Assembly: GCA_021771715.1 (NCBI GenBank)
Contig: JAETOO010000001.1
Span: 496,001-560,000, forward strand
DNA from: Oscillospiraceae bacterium
GTDB lineage: Bacteria; Bacillota; Clostridia; Lachnospirales; Lachnospiraceae
Direction of reading: 5' to 3'
Length of the DNA stretch: 64,000 bases
A model generated the notes under the pieces. That model did no database searches. It saw only the letters and a list, made by a program, of their open reading frames with translations, and had not been told where the DNA came from. Shown here piece by piece: positions 22,407 to 31,842 of this stretch; positions within the stretch are counted from its first letter, which is position 1; the number at the start of each line of letters is the position of its first letter. A program made the translations under genes and the position numbers.

Positions 22407-22691
22407 TTATTTGCGAACGCCGGACTTCTTCTCGTCCTTGCCGTGTCCGCGGTACGTTCTGGTCGCTACGAACTCGCCGAGCTTGTGGCCAACCATATCC
22501 TCTGTGATATATACCGGAACGTGCTTTCTTCCGTCATGAACTGCGATCGTGTGTCCGACAAACTGCGGGAAGATCGTAGAACGACGGGACCAGGTCTTGA
22601 TAACCTGCTTGCTTCCTGCCGCGTTCATCGCGTCTACCTTCTTCAGCAGACTCTCGTCAGCGAACGGTCCTTTTTTCAGTGAACGAGCCAT
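22407..22691 (-). CDS. rpsS: 30S ribosomal protein S19
   Basis: [62 protein letters not shown]. Confidence 0.99.
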   Translation of the reverse strand: MARSLKKGPFADESLLKKVDAMNAAGSKQVIKTWSRRSTIFPQFVGHTIAVHDGRKHVPVYITEDMVGHKLGEFVATRTYRGHGKDEKKSGVRK

Positions 22692-22719
22692 TTGGTTACC
22701 TCCTTATTTTTCTCCAATC

Positions 22720-23562
22720 CTAGTTGATACCTTTTCCGTTTCTTCTTCTCACAATCAGCTTGTCAGAAGCCTTCTTGTGCTTTCTGGTCTTCAGGCCAAG
22801 AGCCGGCTTGCCCCACGGTGTGCACGGGCCCGGACGTCCGATACCAGCCTTGCCTTCTCCACCGCCGTGCGGATGGTCGTTCGGGTTCATGACGGAACCG
22901 CGGACGGTCGGGCGGATACCCATGTGGCGCTTTCTTCCTGCCTTACCGATGTTCACGAGGTTGTGCTCGCCGTTGCCCACGACACCTACGGTCGCGCGGC
23001 AGTTCATGGAGACCATTCTCATCTCGCCGGACGGAAGACGGAGCGTTACATACTTGCCTTCCTTCGCCATCACCTGTGCGCCGTTGCCTGCGGAGCGAAC
23101 CATCTGTCCGCCGTGGCCCGGGTACAGCTCGATGTTGTGAACCATAGTACCAACCGGGATCTCGGAGAGCGGCAGGCAGTTTCCTACGTGTACCTCAGCC
23201 TGCGGTCCGTTCATGATCTTCATGCCGTCCTTGAGGCCCTGCGGTGCCAGGATGTAAGCCTTCTCGCCGTCTGCGTAGCAGATCAGAGCGATGTTCGCCG
23301 TTCTGTTCGGATCGTACTCGATGCCGATTACCGTTGCCGGGATGTTGTCCTTGTTTCTCTTGAAATCAATGATTCTGTACTTCTGTCTGGAGCCGCCGCC
23401 CTGGTGTCTCACTGTGATCTTACCCTGGTTGTTGCGGCCTGCATTTTTCTTCTTCGATACCAGAAGGGATTTCTCCGGATAGTTCTTGGTGATCTCGGAG
23501 TTGTCCAGTGTCGTCATATGTCTTCTGGAAGGTGTATATGGGTTATAGGTCTTAATTCCCAT
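22720..23562 (-). CDS. rplB: 50S ribosomal protein L2
   Basis: [34 protein letters not shown]...[28 protein letters not shown]. Confidence 0.99.
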   Translation of the reverse strand: MGIKTYNPYTPSRRHMTTLDNSEITKNYPEKSLLVSKKKNAGRNNQGKITVRHQGGGSRQKYRIIDFKRNKDNIPATVIGIEYDPNRTANIALICYADGEKAYILAPQGLKDGMKIMNGPQAEVHVGNCLPLSEIPVGTMVHNIELYPGHGGQMVRSAGNGAQVMAKEGKYVTLRLPSGEMRMVSMNCRATVGVVGNGEHNLVNIGKAGRKRHMGIRPTVRGSVMNPNDHPHGGGEGKAGIGRPGPCTPWGKPALGLKTRKHKKASDKLIVRRRNGKGIN

Positions 23563-23686
23563 GATGTTCTCCTTTCATGCCATGAGGCCTCACTTGTGCC
23601 TGCGTCGGCCGGGCCTTCGCGAAGTGCGGCTTCATGCGATGTTATTGTCCTGCTTCTCAGCAGATAAAGTCAGGTGAGGCCGCTTC

Positions 23687-23986
23687 TTACAGCCCCTCGA
23701 AGATCTCGATGTCCTTGCTGTCCTCGGTGAGGGCAACGATGGCCTTCTTCGTCTTTGCCGTCTTGCCGACTACCATGCCGCGGCGTCTGTTCTTTCCGTC
23801 AAGGTTCATCGTGTTGACACTCTTCACCTTGGTGCCTGCGAACATCTTCTCGACCGCTTCCTTGATCTGGCTCTTCGTCGCATCCGTATGAACCAGGAAT
23901 GTGTACTTCTTGTCAGCCATAGCGTTCATGCTCTTCTCGGTAACTACCGGCTTGAGAATGACGTCATAATACTTGATATCTGCCAT
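23687..23986 (-). CDS. rplW: 50S ribosomal protein L23
   Basis: [44 protein letters not shown]. Confidence 0.98.
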   Translation of the reverse strand: MADIKYYDVILKPVVTEKSMNAMADKKYTFLVHTDATKSQIKEAVEKMFAGTKVKSVNTMNLDGKNRRRGMVVGKTAKTKKAIVALTEDSKDIEIFEGL

Positions 23987-24606
23987 TATGCATACACCTC
24001 CTCGATGGTCTCTACAGCAGCCTTTGTCACTACCACTGTGTCATACTTCAGAATATCGAATACGTTGATCGTGCTCGTGAGAGCAGTTCTTACATTCGCA
24101 ATATTTCTCGCGGAGAGAAGTACGTTCTGGTCGTTCTCGTTCAGGACAATCAGCGCCTTCTTCAGATTCAGGGCGTTCAGGACATTCTGCATGTTCTTCG
24201 TCTTGATCTCGCCGAACTTCAGCTCGTCAAGCACAACCAGCTTGCTCTCCTGTACTCTGGAGGTCAGTGCTGATCTCAGAGCCGCTCTCTTCTCTTTCTT
24301 GTTCATCTTTACCGTGTAGTCTCTCGGTACCGGAGCAAATACAACTCCGCCGCCGGTCCACTGCGGTGCTCTCGTCGAACCCTGTCTTGCGTGGCCGGTG
24401 CCCTTCTGTCTCCACGGCTTTCTGCCGCCGCCGGAAACCTCAGAGCGGGTCTTTGCCTTCTGCGTGCCCTGACGCTTATTTGCAAGCTGGCTCACGGTCG
24501 CGAGATGTACGAGGTGCTCGTTGATCTCCACGCCAAACACTGCATCGTTCAGCTCCATTGTGCCAACTTCTTTGCCTTCCATATTGTAAACAACTACGTT
24601 TGCCAT
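23986..24606 (-). CDS. rplD: 50S ribosomal protein L4
   Basis: [77 protein letters not shown]. Confidence 0.99.
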   Translation of the reverse strand: MANVVVYNMEGKEVGTMELNDAVFGVEINEHLVHLATVSQLANKRQGTQKAKTRSEVSGGGRKPWRQKGTGHARQGSTRAPQWTGGGVVFAPVPRDYTVKMNKKEKRAALRSALTSRVQESKLVVLDELKFGEIKTKNMQNVLNALNLKKALIVLNENDQNVLLSARNIANVRTALTSTINVFDILKYDTVVVTKAAVETIEEVYA

Positions 24607-24638
24607 GTGTGTGTCTTCCTCCTTTCCTGTCTTCAGGA

Positions 24639-25274
24639 TTATTTACCGGATTTCACTGTCGACTTGACCGTTACCAGTGCTTTCTTCGGTCCCGGAACAG
24701 CGCCCTTTACCAAAATAAGGTTGTTCTCTGCGTCTACGCGAACCACCTCAAGATTCTGAACGGTGATCTGCTTTGCGCCCATGTGTCCTGCCATTCTCTT
24801 TCCCTTGAATACCTTGCTCGGGTCGGAGCATGCGCCGTTGGAACCTGCGTGACGATGGTACTTGGAACCGTGAGCCATCGGTCCTCTGGACTGGCCGTGT
24901 CTCTTGATCGCGCCCTGGAAGCCTTTACCCTTGGAAATAGCGGTAGCGTCTACCTTGTCGCCGGCTGCGAACATGTCAGCCTTGATCTCCTGCTTGACCT
25001 CGTAGGTCTCTGCGTCGTCGAGCTTCAGCTCTCTGACGTATCTCTTGTAGGAGACGCCTGCCTTGTCGAACGCACCCTTCTGCGGCTTCGCTACGAGCTT
25101 CTCGCGCTTGTCGACAAAACCAACCTGTACTGCACTGTAACCGTCGTTCTCGACTGTCTTGACCTGCGTGACTACGCACGGGCCAGCCTGAAGAACAGTT
25201 ACCGGAGTGAGCACTCCGTCATCGTTGAAGATCTGAGTCATTCCGACTTTTGTTGCTAAAATCGCTTTCTTCAT
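24639..25274 (-). CDS. rplC: 50S ribosomal protein L3
   Basis: [40 protein letters not shown]. Confidence 0.99.
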   Translation of the reverse strand: MKKAILATKVGMTQIFNDDGVLTPVTVLQAGPCVVTQVKTVENDGYSAVQVGFVDKREKLVAKPQKGAFDKAGVSYKRYVRELKLDDAETYEVKQEIKADMFAAGDKVDATAISKGKGFQGAIKRHGQSRGPMAHGSKYHRHAGSNGACSDPSKVFKGKRMAGHMGAKQITVQNLEVVRVDAENNLILVKGAVPGPKKALVTVKSTVKSGK

Positions 25275-25409
25275 TCTTTTCCCTCCTGTTTTTCTACAGC
25301 GGATCGCCTCGCGGTGATCATCCTAGTTGACAGGAACTGATATAAGTGGAACATCATCTGTTGCTTCTATATCAACCTGATAGGATTTGCTCTGAGTTTT
25401 ACTGATTTC

Positions 25410-25727
25410 TTACTTCTGCTTCATCTTGATGTCGATGTAGACACCAGCCGGCATTTCCAGTCTGGACAGCGCATCTACTGTCTTCTGGGTCGGCGCAATG
25501 ATATCAATCAGTCTCTTGTGGGTTCTCTGCTCGAACTGCTCTCTGGAGTCCTTGTACTTGTGTACTGCTCTCAGAATCGTAACAACCTCTTTCTTGGTCG
25601 GGAGCGGAACCGGTCCACTCACCTGAGATCCGTTCTTTTTCACAGTTTCGATGATCTTCTTAGCAGAAACATCCACTAACTGATGATCGTACGCCTTCAA
25701 TGTAATTCTCATTACCTGACTTGCCAT
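25410..25727 (-). CDS. rpsJ: 30S ribosomal protein S10
   Basis: [47 protein letters not shown]. Confidence 0.99.
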   Translation of the reverse strand: MASQVMRITLKAYDHQLVDVSAKKIIETVKKNGSQVSGPVPLPTKKEVVTILRAVHKYKDSREQFEQRTHKRLIDIIAPTQKTVDALSRLEMPAGVYIDIKMKQK

Positions 25728-25764
25728 AAAAAAAGTCGCCTCCTTTTCGCACTCTCTTTCAGTA

Positions 25765-25864
25765 CGACAAGCGGTGACTGTACACTCTTCCGTGCGTGTC
25801 GCATTTTGCTCACACGGCGCTCCATTCTCGATGGATCTCTTACAATTTGTACAGTGACTTGTCG
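25765..25864 (-). promoter_or_regulatory. structured leader upstream of rpsJ (putative S10-operon autoregulatory leader)
   Basis: Long-range pairing CGACAAGtcACTGTAC with GTACAGTcaccGCTTGTCG enclosing TCCAT-cgaga-ATGGA and CGTGT..GCA-aaa-TGC..ACACG hairpins. Confidence 0.6.
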
Positions 25865-25956
25865 CCAGTTTTATAACTTGACATTCGCTCCACGGAAAAC
25901 CTGCGGATGCTCCGCAGCAACCTCGCGCTTCATTGCTATCATGTCACAACGTTGAT

Positions 25957-25985
25957 ATTATATAGGAAAGCAGGGGTGGACGCAA
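25957..25985 (-). promoter_or_regulatory. sigma-A-type promoter for the S10 superoperon
   Basis: Minus: TTGCGT - 17 nt - TATAAT. Confidence 0.75.
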
Positions 25986-26028
25986 GAGGATATTCCGGAA
26001 AAAATTGTATTTTTTTCAGTACAATCAT

Positions 26029-26976
26029 TCATACCATGTATTTGCAAGACTCCCCCCGCAATACCTTTATGAGATTCTCTACGGAGAGCATAGCCATCTT
26101 CTCCACCGCTTCCTTTGTATGTGCGCCGGTATGTGGTGTCATTACTACATTGGGATGTCTAAAAAGAGGACTATTCACCGGTGGCTCTTCCTCAAACGCA
26201 TCCATACCGATTCCGGACAGTCTCCCCTCGTCCAGGGCGTCCACAGCGGCAGCCTCATCTATGAGTCCTCCGCGCGCCGTATTGACCAGAATCGCTCCCA
26301 TCTTCATTTTGCGCAGTGAATCCTGATTTATTATATGGTATGTTTCAGGCGTCCTCGGAATATGGAGGCTGATCACATCGCTGGATTGTATCAGCTCGTC
26401 AAAACTGCCTGCCCTGATATTATGCGCTTCACAATATGACAGATCGACATACGGATCATACGCCATCACACGCATCCCGAATCCCCGGCCAAACTCGGCC
26501 GTCAATCGCCCAACTGCGCCCAGCCCTACAATCCCCAAAGTTTTTCCGTACAGCTCGCACCCGGTTGACCGGAGCCACGCGCCCTTCTGCGTCTCCTCAT
26601 TTAAGCTTGGAATTTTCCGCGCCAGGGCAAGAATCAATCCAAAGGCAAGCTCAGCTACCGCCCTGGAATTTGCCCCCGGTGTGTTCGTTACCACAATGCC
26701 GCAGCGCCGTGCCGCATCCAAATCAACCCTGTCATATCCTACGCCATAGCGCGAAACGACCTTCAGCCTCTCTGCCCTCTGCAGCGCCTCAGCCGTTACC
26801 TGGTCCAGCCCTGCAAGATACCCGTCACAGTCTTGCAGCAATGGAATCAGTTCTTCGGACGTCAGCGGACGGCCATACGGATTAAACACCAACTCGTCCG
26901 CAAAATTTCTCAATACCCTCATTGCCTCCAATGTACTGTCTGCACCCAAGGATGTGGGCGTCACTAAAATTTTCAT
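26029..26976 (-). CDS. phosphoglycerate dehydrogenase-like D-2-hydroxyacid dehydrogenase
   Basis: MKILVTPTSLGADSTLEAMRVL...GKTLGIVGLGAVGRLTAEFGRGFGMRVMAYDPYV...SDVISLHIPRTPET. Confidence 0.88.
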   Translation of the reverse strand: MKILVTPTSLGADSTLEAMRVLRNFADELVFNPYGRPLTSEELIPLLQDCDGYLAGLDQVTAEALQRAERLKVVSRYGVGYDRVDLDAARRCGIVVTNTPGANSRAVAELAFGLILALARKIPSLNEETQKGAWLRSTGCELYGKTLGIVGLGAVGRLTAEFGRGFGMRVMAYDPYVDLSYCEAHNIRAGSFDELIQSSDVISLHIPRTPETYHIINQDSLRKMKMGAILVNTARGGLIDEAAAVDALDEGRLSGIGMDAFEEEPPVNSPLFRHPNVVMTPHTGAHTKEAVEKMAMLSVENLIKVLRGESCKYMV

Positions 26977-27008
26977 CTTCACTTCTCCTTCCTTTTCCTT
27001 CCCGAAGA

Positions 27009-27965
27009 TCACGCGGTCAGGTAAGCTCTGCTATTTGTGGTCAGCAGCTCTTTGATCTGCTCAACGCCAATTCCTTCTCTCCCAGCCATATAAGGGAGAA
27101 ATTTCTTTAATAAGTAATCAAGTCCGATTCCTTTTGGATCGTAAGCTTTCATTCTCGCTGCCGTGGTGTCCAGCGACAGAAGAAGCCGGCCTTCCAGCCC
27201 TGCTTTGCGGATCTGCGAGATCAGCCATTCTTCTCTCTCGTCATCGTGATACTGAAAGCGTCCGATGGTGTCATATTCCAGAAACGCTCCTCTCTTCGCC
27301 GCCTCCAGGTGAACTGTCAGCTCCGGCTGGGTCCGATCCATATGGCAAATCGCGATCCGGTTCATTTCCAGCCCCATTCCGGCTGCCAGCTTCAAAAACT
27401 CTAAGACAGGACTTTCCTTCTCGGTATGTACCAATAAGCTTCTTTCACAGTGGATCGCTGCCATAATGGCGGCCGTATAGCGCCCTCTCCCCTGCGCGAG
27501 ACAATCTGCGCCCTCCAATGCCACCTTTACCACACCTGCCCGTACCGCAATCTGTTTTCCCGAAAACTGCCGGTCACAGTCTGCATACATTCCCTCGGTC
27601 AGTTCCTCCTCAAATATCCGCTGCAGAAAACCTGCACTCTCCCGAAATACCCAATGGTCTCTCGGATAAAATACTCTTCTGTGGAATCCCGTCGAAGCCA
27701 AAATAGCGATCCCGCTTCCGCCGCTTACTTCCACCAGCTCCCTCTCCATACGGCAGCAGCCGACAGGCTGTGCGTCAATCAGCGCCCCTCCCCCGGCCTG
27801 CCGATACCGTTTCACCTCCTCAAGAGACTTCTCCACATCGTCCATACAAAGGGCGTGATTTTGCTGCCAGCCCTCTCCCTTTGCCAGCATCAAATGTTCG
27901 TGGCACTGACAAAACCCCAGTTTTTCACCGTCCAGGACTCCTCTCACAGATATAACTTTTCTCAT
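27009..27965 (-). CDS. phosphotriesterase family (amidohydrolase-like) protein
   Basis: FCQCHEHLMLAKG...GGGALIDAQPVGCCRM...VKVALEGADCLAQGRGRYTAAIMAAIHCERSLLVHTEKE...ICHMDRTQPEL. Confidence 0.75.
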   Translation of the reverse strand: MRKVISVRGVLDGEKLGFCQCHEHLMLAKGEGWQQNHALCMDDVEKSLEEVKRYRQAGGGALIDAQPVGCCRMERELVEVSGGSGIAILASTGFHRRVFYPRDHWVFRESAGFLQRIFEEELTEGMYADCDRQFSGKQIAVRAGVVKVALEGADCLAQGRGRYTAAIMAAIHCERSLLVHTEKESPVLEFLKLAAGMGLEMNRIAICHMDRTQPELTVHLEAAKRGAFLEYDTIGRFQYHDDEREEWLISQIRKAGLEGRLLLSLDTTAARMKAYDPKGIGLDYLLKKFLPYMAGREGIGVEQIKELLTTNSRAYLTA

Positions 27966-27972
27966 ACCACCC

Positions 27973-28905
27973 TCATCTGGCCAGCGCACTGAGTGTTCCA
28001 ATCATTTTCTCGTCAATGGCGACGTGAAACACTTCCGCGATCACCTGTGTCCAGCCATAGATAAAATAATTCCAGCCCAGTTCTACATGAAGCTTTTTTT
28101 CTTCTCTTTGCCTTTCCGCCTGCTGGGCAAACACCAGATTACCGCGGTAATTAATCTCCCAGACAAGGCTGTCCGCCGGAAATTCTGCTGCATCCGTCAA
28201 CGGTGAACCCGGACTATCCTTTCCGAGTCCGGTTGCATTGACCACCAGGGAATGAGGCTTCAGACCTGCCAGCACCCGGTCATTTTCTTCTGGCTTTGCG
28301 TTATAGCAGAAATGGAACTGAACCTTTGACTCCAACCCCTCTGTCAATCTTTTCGCCGCCTGTAAACGCGGCATACTCCTATTGGTGATATAAATATTCC
28401 GCGGCTGGTTCCCGCCTTTGCACACCTGCGCAAAATAGATCGACATTGCCAGCGTACTTCCGCCTGCTCCCATCAACATCACATCTCCGCCAAAATCACC
28501 CCAGTAATTCTCCGGCACAAAGCGCTGCAGCGCCAGTCCGCTCGAGATGGGATCCTTTGCGTGAGCACAAAGCCTCCCCTCTGTTTTCGAAATAGAAGAA
28601 ACCTCCCCCAGCTGCCTGGCATATGGGTCAATATATTCAAACAAATCCTCACAGGCAGCAAAAAGGTCAATCTTGTGCGTCGTCACCAATGCCCCCACAG
28701 AAAGCGGATCCTCTTTTATAAAAGAAACCGCCCGGCGATAATCCTCCGCCGGAGCGTGCGGCCTGAAATCAATCCCTTTGATCACCGCATCCCGCAGCCC
28801 CAGCTCCTCTGCCCACCGGGGAAAGACCTTCATAATCGAAGATTTCCCCGTCGTGACTCCGATAAAGTAAATCGTAGGCTTCGTCGCCTTCTCATAACCA
28901 AACAT
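27973..28905 (-). CDS. shikimate dehydrogenase-like protein
   Basis: IYFIGVTTGKSSIMKVFPRWAEELGL...VGALVTTHKIDLF...GGDVMLMGAGGSTLAMSIYFAQ...SLVVNATGLGKDSPGSPL. Confidence 0.75.
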   Translation of the reverse strand: MFGYEKATKPTIYFIGVTTGKSSIMKVFPRWAEELGLRDAVIKGIDFRPHAPAEDYRRAVSFIKEDPLSVGALVTTHKIDLFAACEDLFEYIDPYARQLGEVSSISKTEGRLCAHAKDPISSGLALQRFVPENYWGDFGGDVMLMGAGGSTLAMSIYFAQVCKGGNQPRNIYITNRSMPRLQAAKRLTEGLESKVQFHFCYNAKPEENDRVLAGLKPHSLVVNATGLGKDSPGSPLTDAAEFPADSLVWEINYRGNLVFAQQAERQREEKKLHVELGWNYFIYGWTQVIAEVFHVAIDEKMIGTLSALAR

Positions 28906-28971
28906 AGTTTCCCTCCTTCTTATCACCCGTTCCTTTTCTATCTCATGCTTTCCTTGATTATTATGGTGTTA

Positions 28972-28983
28972 TGTTACTACATT
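28972..28983. promoter_or_regulatory. candidate GntR-family operator TGTTACTACATT
   Basis: Shared 12-mer TGTWACTACATT with 29927-29938; follows TTGACA-N17-TATCTT promoter (minus). Confidence 0.45.
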
Positions 28984-29053
28984 ACTATGTCTATAAGATA
29001 CATGATTATTTCAACATTGTCAACAATTTTCATTCGACACTTTTTCATCGCAT

Positions 29054-29110
29054 AAAAATATCCAGGATCATCGCTCTTCCTATGTCCATGAGCACGATCC
29101 CGGATATTTT
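29054..29110 (-). terminator. terminator downstream of gntR-type regulator
   Basis: Minus: AAAATATCCGGGATCGTGCTC...GAAGAGCGATGATCCTGGATATTTTT. Confidence 0.7.
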
Positions 29111-29150
29111 AAACAAATTCCCGATTCGTTTTATAATCGTTATGTACGCT

Positions 29151-29900
29151 CTATTCCGCAAAAATAGTGATCTCAAAGCGATTCCTGTCTCCTCGATACC
29201 GCGCCAGTGAATACTCCAGCGCAACACCGGCAGTGGAATAGCCAATGGAGACAAAATACTGGATCGGTTTTCCCACTGAAATTCCAATCAGCCGCTCATC
29301 CTCCGCATTCGCCTCCACGGCCTCAATCGTCCTGGAAATGCGATAAATCTTAGTTCCGTCATTTTTGGCCAGTATCTCGTACAGCGCTTCCTTTTCCAGA
29401 TCATGTTTCATGACAAAGGAGCACCTCTTAGCCGGAAGATACGTCTGAATCGTAACCAATGGCTCATCGTTGCCAAACCGCCTCCGGTACAGATATATGA
29501 CGTCCTCCCCCTCTGCGATCTGCAGCGCTTTCGCCACCTGCGCATCCGCTTTCACTGTCTCCAGCTTCAGCAATTCTGTTCTGGGCTCCATTCCAAGTCG
29601 ACGCATCTGATCCTGAAAAGATTCCAGCTTTTTCAAAAAATCCTGATTAATCTTAGGATGTGTTACAAAGGTTCCTTTACTCTTTATCCGATACAGCCAT
29701 CCCTCCTGCACGAGTTCCGTCACTGCCTGTCTGACCGTAGTGCGACTAATCTGAAACATATCACTGATTTCATTTTCCGTGGGAATCATATCCTCATCCT
29801 TATAGTTCCCATTTTTTATCTCCGATAGGATAAGCTCTTTCAGTTGAAAATAAAGAGGGATCGGTACCGCCTTGTTTAATGTTTTTCCATCAAATAACAT
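29151..29900 (-). CDS. GntR family transcriptional regulator (HutC/UTRA type)
   Basis: PIPLYFQLKELILSEIKNGNYKDEDMIPTENEISDMFQISRTTVRQAVTELVQEGWLYRIKSKGTFV; UTRA-like C-term. Confidence 0.92.
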   Translation of the reverse strand: MLFDGKTLNKAVPIPLYFQLKELILSEIKNGNYKDEDMIPTENEISDMFQISRTTVRQAVTELVQEGWLYRIKSKGTFVTHPKINQDFLKKLESFQDQMRRLGMEPRTELLKLETVKADAQVAKALQIAEGEDVIYLYRRRFGNDEPLVTIQTYLPAKRCSFVMKHDLEKEALYEILAKNDGTKIYRISRTIEAVEANAEDERLIGISVGKPIQYFVSIGYSTAGVALEYSLARYRGDRNRFEITIFAE

Positions 29901-29926
29901 ATCTATCCTTCTCTCACAATGTTTTT

Positions 29927-29938
29927 TGTAACTACATT
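29927..29938. promoter_or_regulatory. candidate GntR-family operator TGTAACTACATT
   Basis: Next to TGCTACAAT extended -10 upstream of the regulator gene; matches 28972-28983. Confidence 0.45.
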
Positions 29939-29995
29939 GTAGCATAAAATATTTTTTCTGAAAACCAAATTTTACCATATAACAGCAGTATCTTC

Positions 29996-30817
29996 TCAGC
30001 CCTTCACTGCTCCTATCGTCATTCCTCTCACAATAGACTTCTGGAACAGAATTACAATGATCAGCATAGGTATGATGTACAGAGAACCGGCTGCTGTCAT
30101 CAAATCCCACCTCACGCCTTTCTCCTGCGTCAGCATTGTCATTCCGACCGTGATGACCTTAGCGCTCTCACTGGTAGAGCTGATAAACGCAAACATAAAT
30201 TCATTCCATGCATTCATAAAGGTCAAAATAACCGTTGTCGCAATGGAAGGGGTCGAGATTGGCAGAATAATTCGCAAAAATGTGTGCATACGCGAAGAGC
30301 CGTCAATGGAAGCCGCCTCTATCAGCTCACCCGGCATGCCGCTGAAGCACGCTTCCATGATCCACATACTCATGGGGAGATTAAACGTAGTATTTGCTAT
30401 CACCAGCGCAGTCTTTGTATTCATAAGCTCTAACCTTGAAATATAAATATAGAGCGGTATGAGCAGCGTAATAAACGGAAACATCCGCAAAAACGTACAT
30501 GCACTGAAAACTCTGCCGCTGCCCGGAAAGCTGTAATTTGCAAAACCGTACGCTGCCGGTATCGCAATTAGGCAAACCAGAAGCGTCGTGATTCCCGCAA
30601 CAATCACAGAGTTCATAAAATATGTGCCAAAAGAAAATGTCGTCAGCAGCTCCTGATAGGAATCCATCACCCATTTGCTCGGCAGAGCCGGAACATAGAT
30701 CTCACCTCTCGGCTTAAAGGATGTTATCACCAGCCAGATAACCGGAAACAGCAAATACACTGCAAAGATAACCAGAACAACATAAAAAATGCCTGCGATC
30801 ATATTTCTTTTTTTCAT
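29996..30817 (-). CDS. carbohydrate ABC transporter permease (MalG-like)
   Basis: FPVIWLVITSFKPRGEIY...EAASIDGSSRMHTFLRIILPISTPSIATTVILTFMNAWNEF. Confidence 0.93.
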   Translation of the reverse strand: MKKRNMIAGIFYVVLVIFAVYLLFPVIWLVITSFKPRGEIYVPALPSKWVMDSYQELLTTFSFGTYFMNSVIVAGITTLLVCLIAIPAAYGFANYSFPGSGRVFSACTFLRMFPFITLLIPLYIYISRLELMNTKTALVIANTTFNLPMSMWIMEACFSGMPGELIEAASIDGSSRMHTFLRIILPISTPSIATTVILTFMNAWNEFMFAFISSTSESAKVITVGMTMLTQEKGVRWDLMTAAGSLYIIPMLIIVILFQKSIVRGMTIGAVKG

Positions 30818-30818
30818 A

Positions 30819-31751
30819 TCAATTTCCCCCTACTCGTCTTCGGCGCCTGCCACTATCCTCTTTATCGGCAGACACTCTTTGGATAATAAGAGAAACGGCA
30901 ATCATAATGATCAGCATAATGTAAGACAATGCCGCCGCATACCCTACATTATACTTATTCCAATTCATCCTATAGATCAATACAGACAGCGATTCTGTCG
31001 CCTTTCCAGGTCCGCCCTTTGTCAAAACATAAATCGAATCGTAGATGCGGAACACATCCATAAAGCGAATCAGCAACGCAACCAACACGGTAGGTTTGAT
31101 AATTGGGATCTGGATCCTCCAGAAGATCTGAAAACGGTTCGCTCCGTCGATTCTGCCGGATTCGACAACATCCTCTGATACCGACGCAAGTCCGGTATAC
31201 AGCAGCAGAAAAATGAACGGAATCGTAAGCCAGGAATCTACGTATATAATGCTGACAATCGCCATCTTCTCATTTGTCAGCCAGGGAATGTTGGAGGAGA
31301 TGATACCGGTATTTTTCAAGATTGCGTTCATGAGGCCAAAATCATCGTTCAGCATAAATCGAAACAAGAGGCCCGCCACCGTCGGTGAAACCATCATCGG
31401 GATCAGATAAATTGTCTTGAATATCCCCTGTCCTCTTTTTACATTGGTAATCAATGCAGCTATTACAAATGCGAAAAAGAACTCCACTGCCAGAGAGCCC
31501 ACCGTGATAATCACGGTAACCTTGAGCGAATTATAAAAATTCGGATCCCGAAACGCTGCAAGATAATTCTTGAAGCCCACAAAATCTATCCCCTTATTTC
31601 CAACCAGCCTGTAATTTGTAAAACTTGCCCCGAACGAATAGATGATTGGAAATACGAACAGACATGCCAGAAAAATCATTGCCGGCAACGCCATGAGGAA
31701 CCCAAACTGCCTGTCCTTCCGCTCTTTTTTGCTTACATAGTTTTTACTCAA
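30819..31751 (-). CDS. carbohydrate ABC transporter permease (MalF/UgpA-like)
   Basis: ESGRIDGANRFQIFWRIQIPIIKPTVLVALLIRFMDVFRIYDSIYVLTKGGPGKATESLSVLIY. Confidence 0.93.
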   Translation of the reverse strand: MSKNYVSKKERKDRQFGFLMALPAMIFLACLFVFPIIYSFGASFTNYRLVGNKGIDFVGFKNYLAAFRDPNFYNSLKVTVIITVGSLAVEFFFAFVIAALITNVKRGQGIFKTIYLIPMMVSPTVAGLLFRFMLNDDFGLMNAILKNTGIISSNIPWLTNEKMAIVSIIYVDSWLTIPFIFLLLYTGLASVSEDVVESGRIDGANRFQIFWRIQIPIIKPTVLVALLIRFMDVFRIYDSIYVLTKGGPGKATESLSVLIYRMNWNKYNVGYAAALSYIMLIIMIAVSLIIQRVSADKEDSGRRRRRVGGN

Positions 31752-31842
31752 TCCTTGCCACCGCCTTCTCTACCAAAAATGGGTGCAGCCCATGACTGCA
31801 CCCATCCATGAACATTTTATACAGTAACCGCCAACAGCTCTC

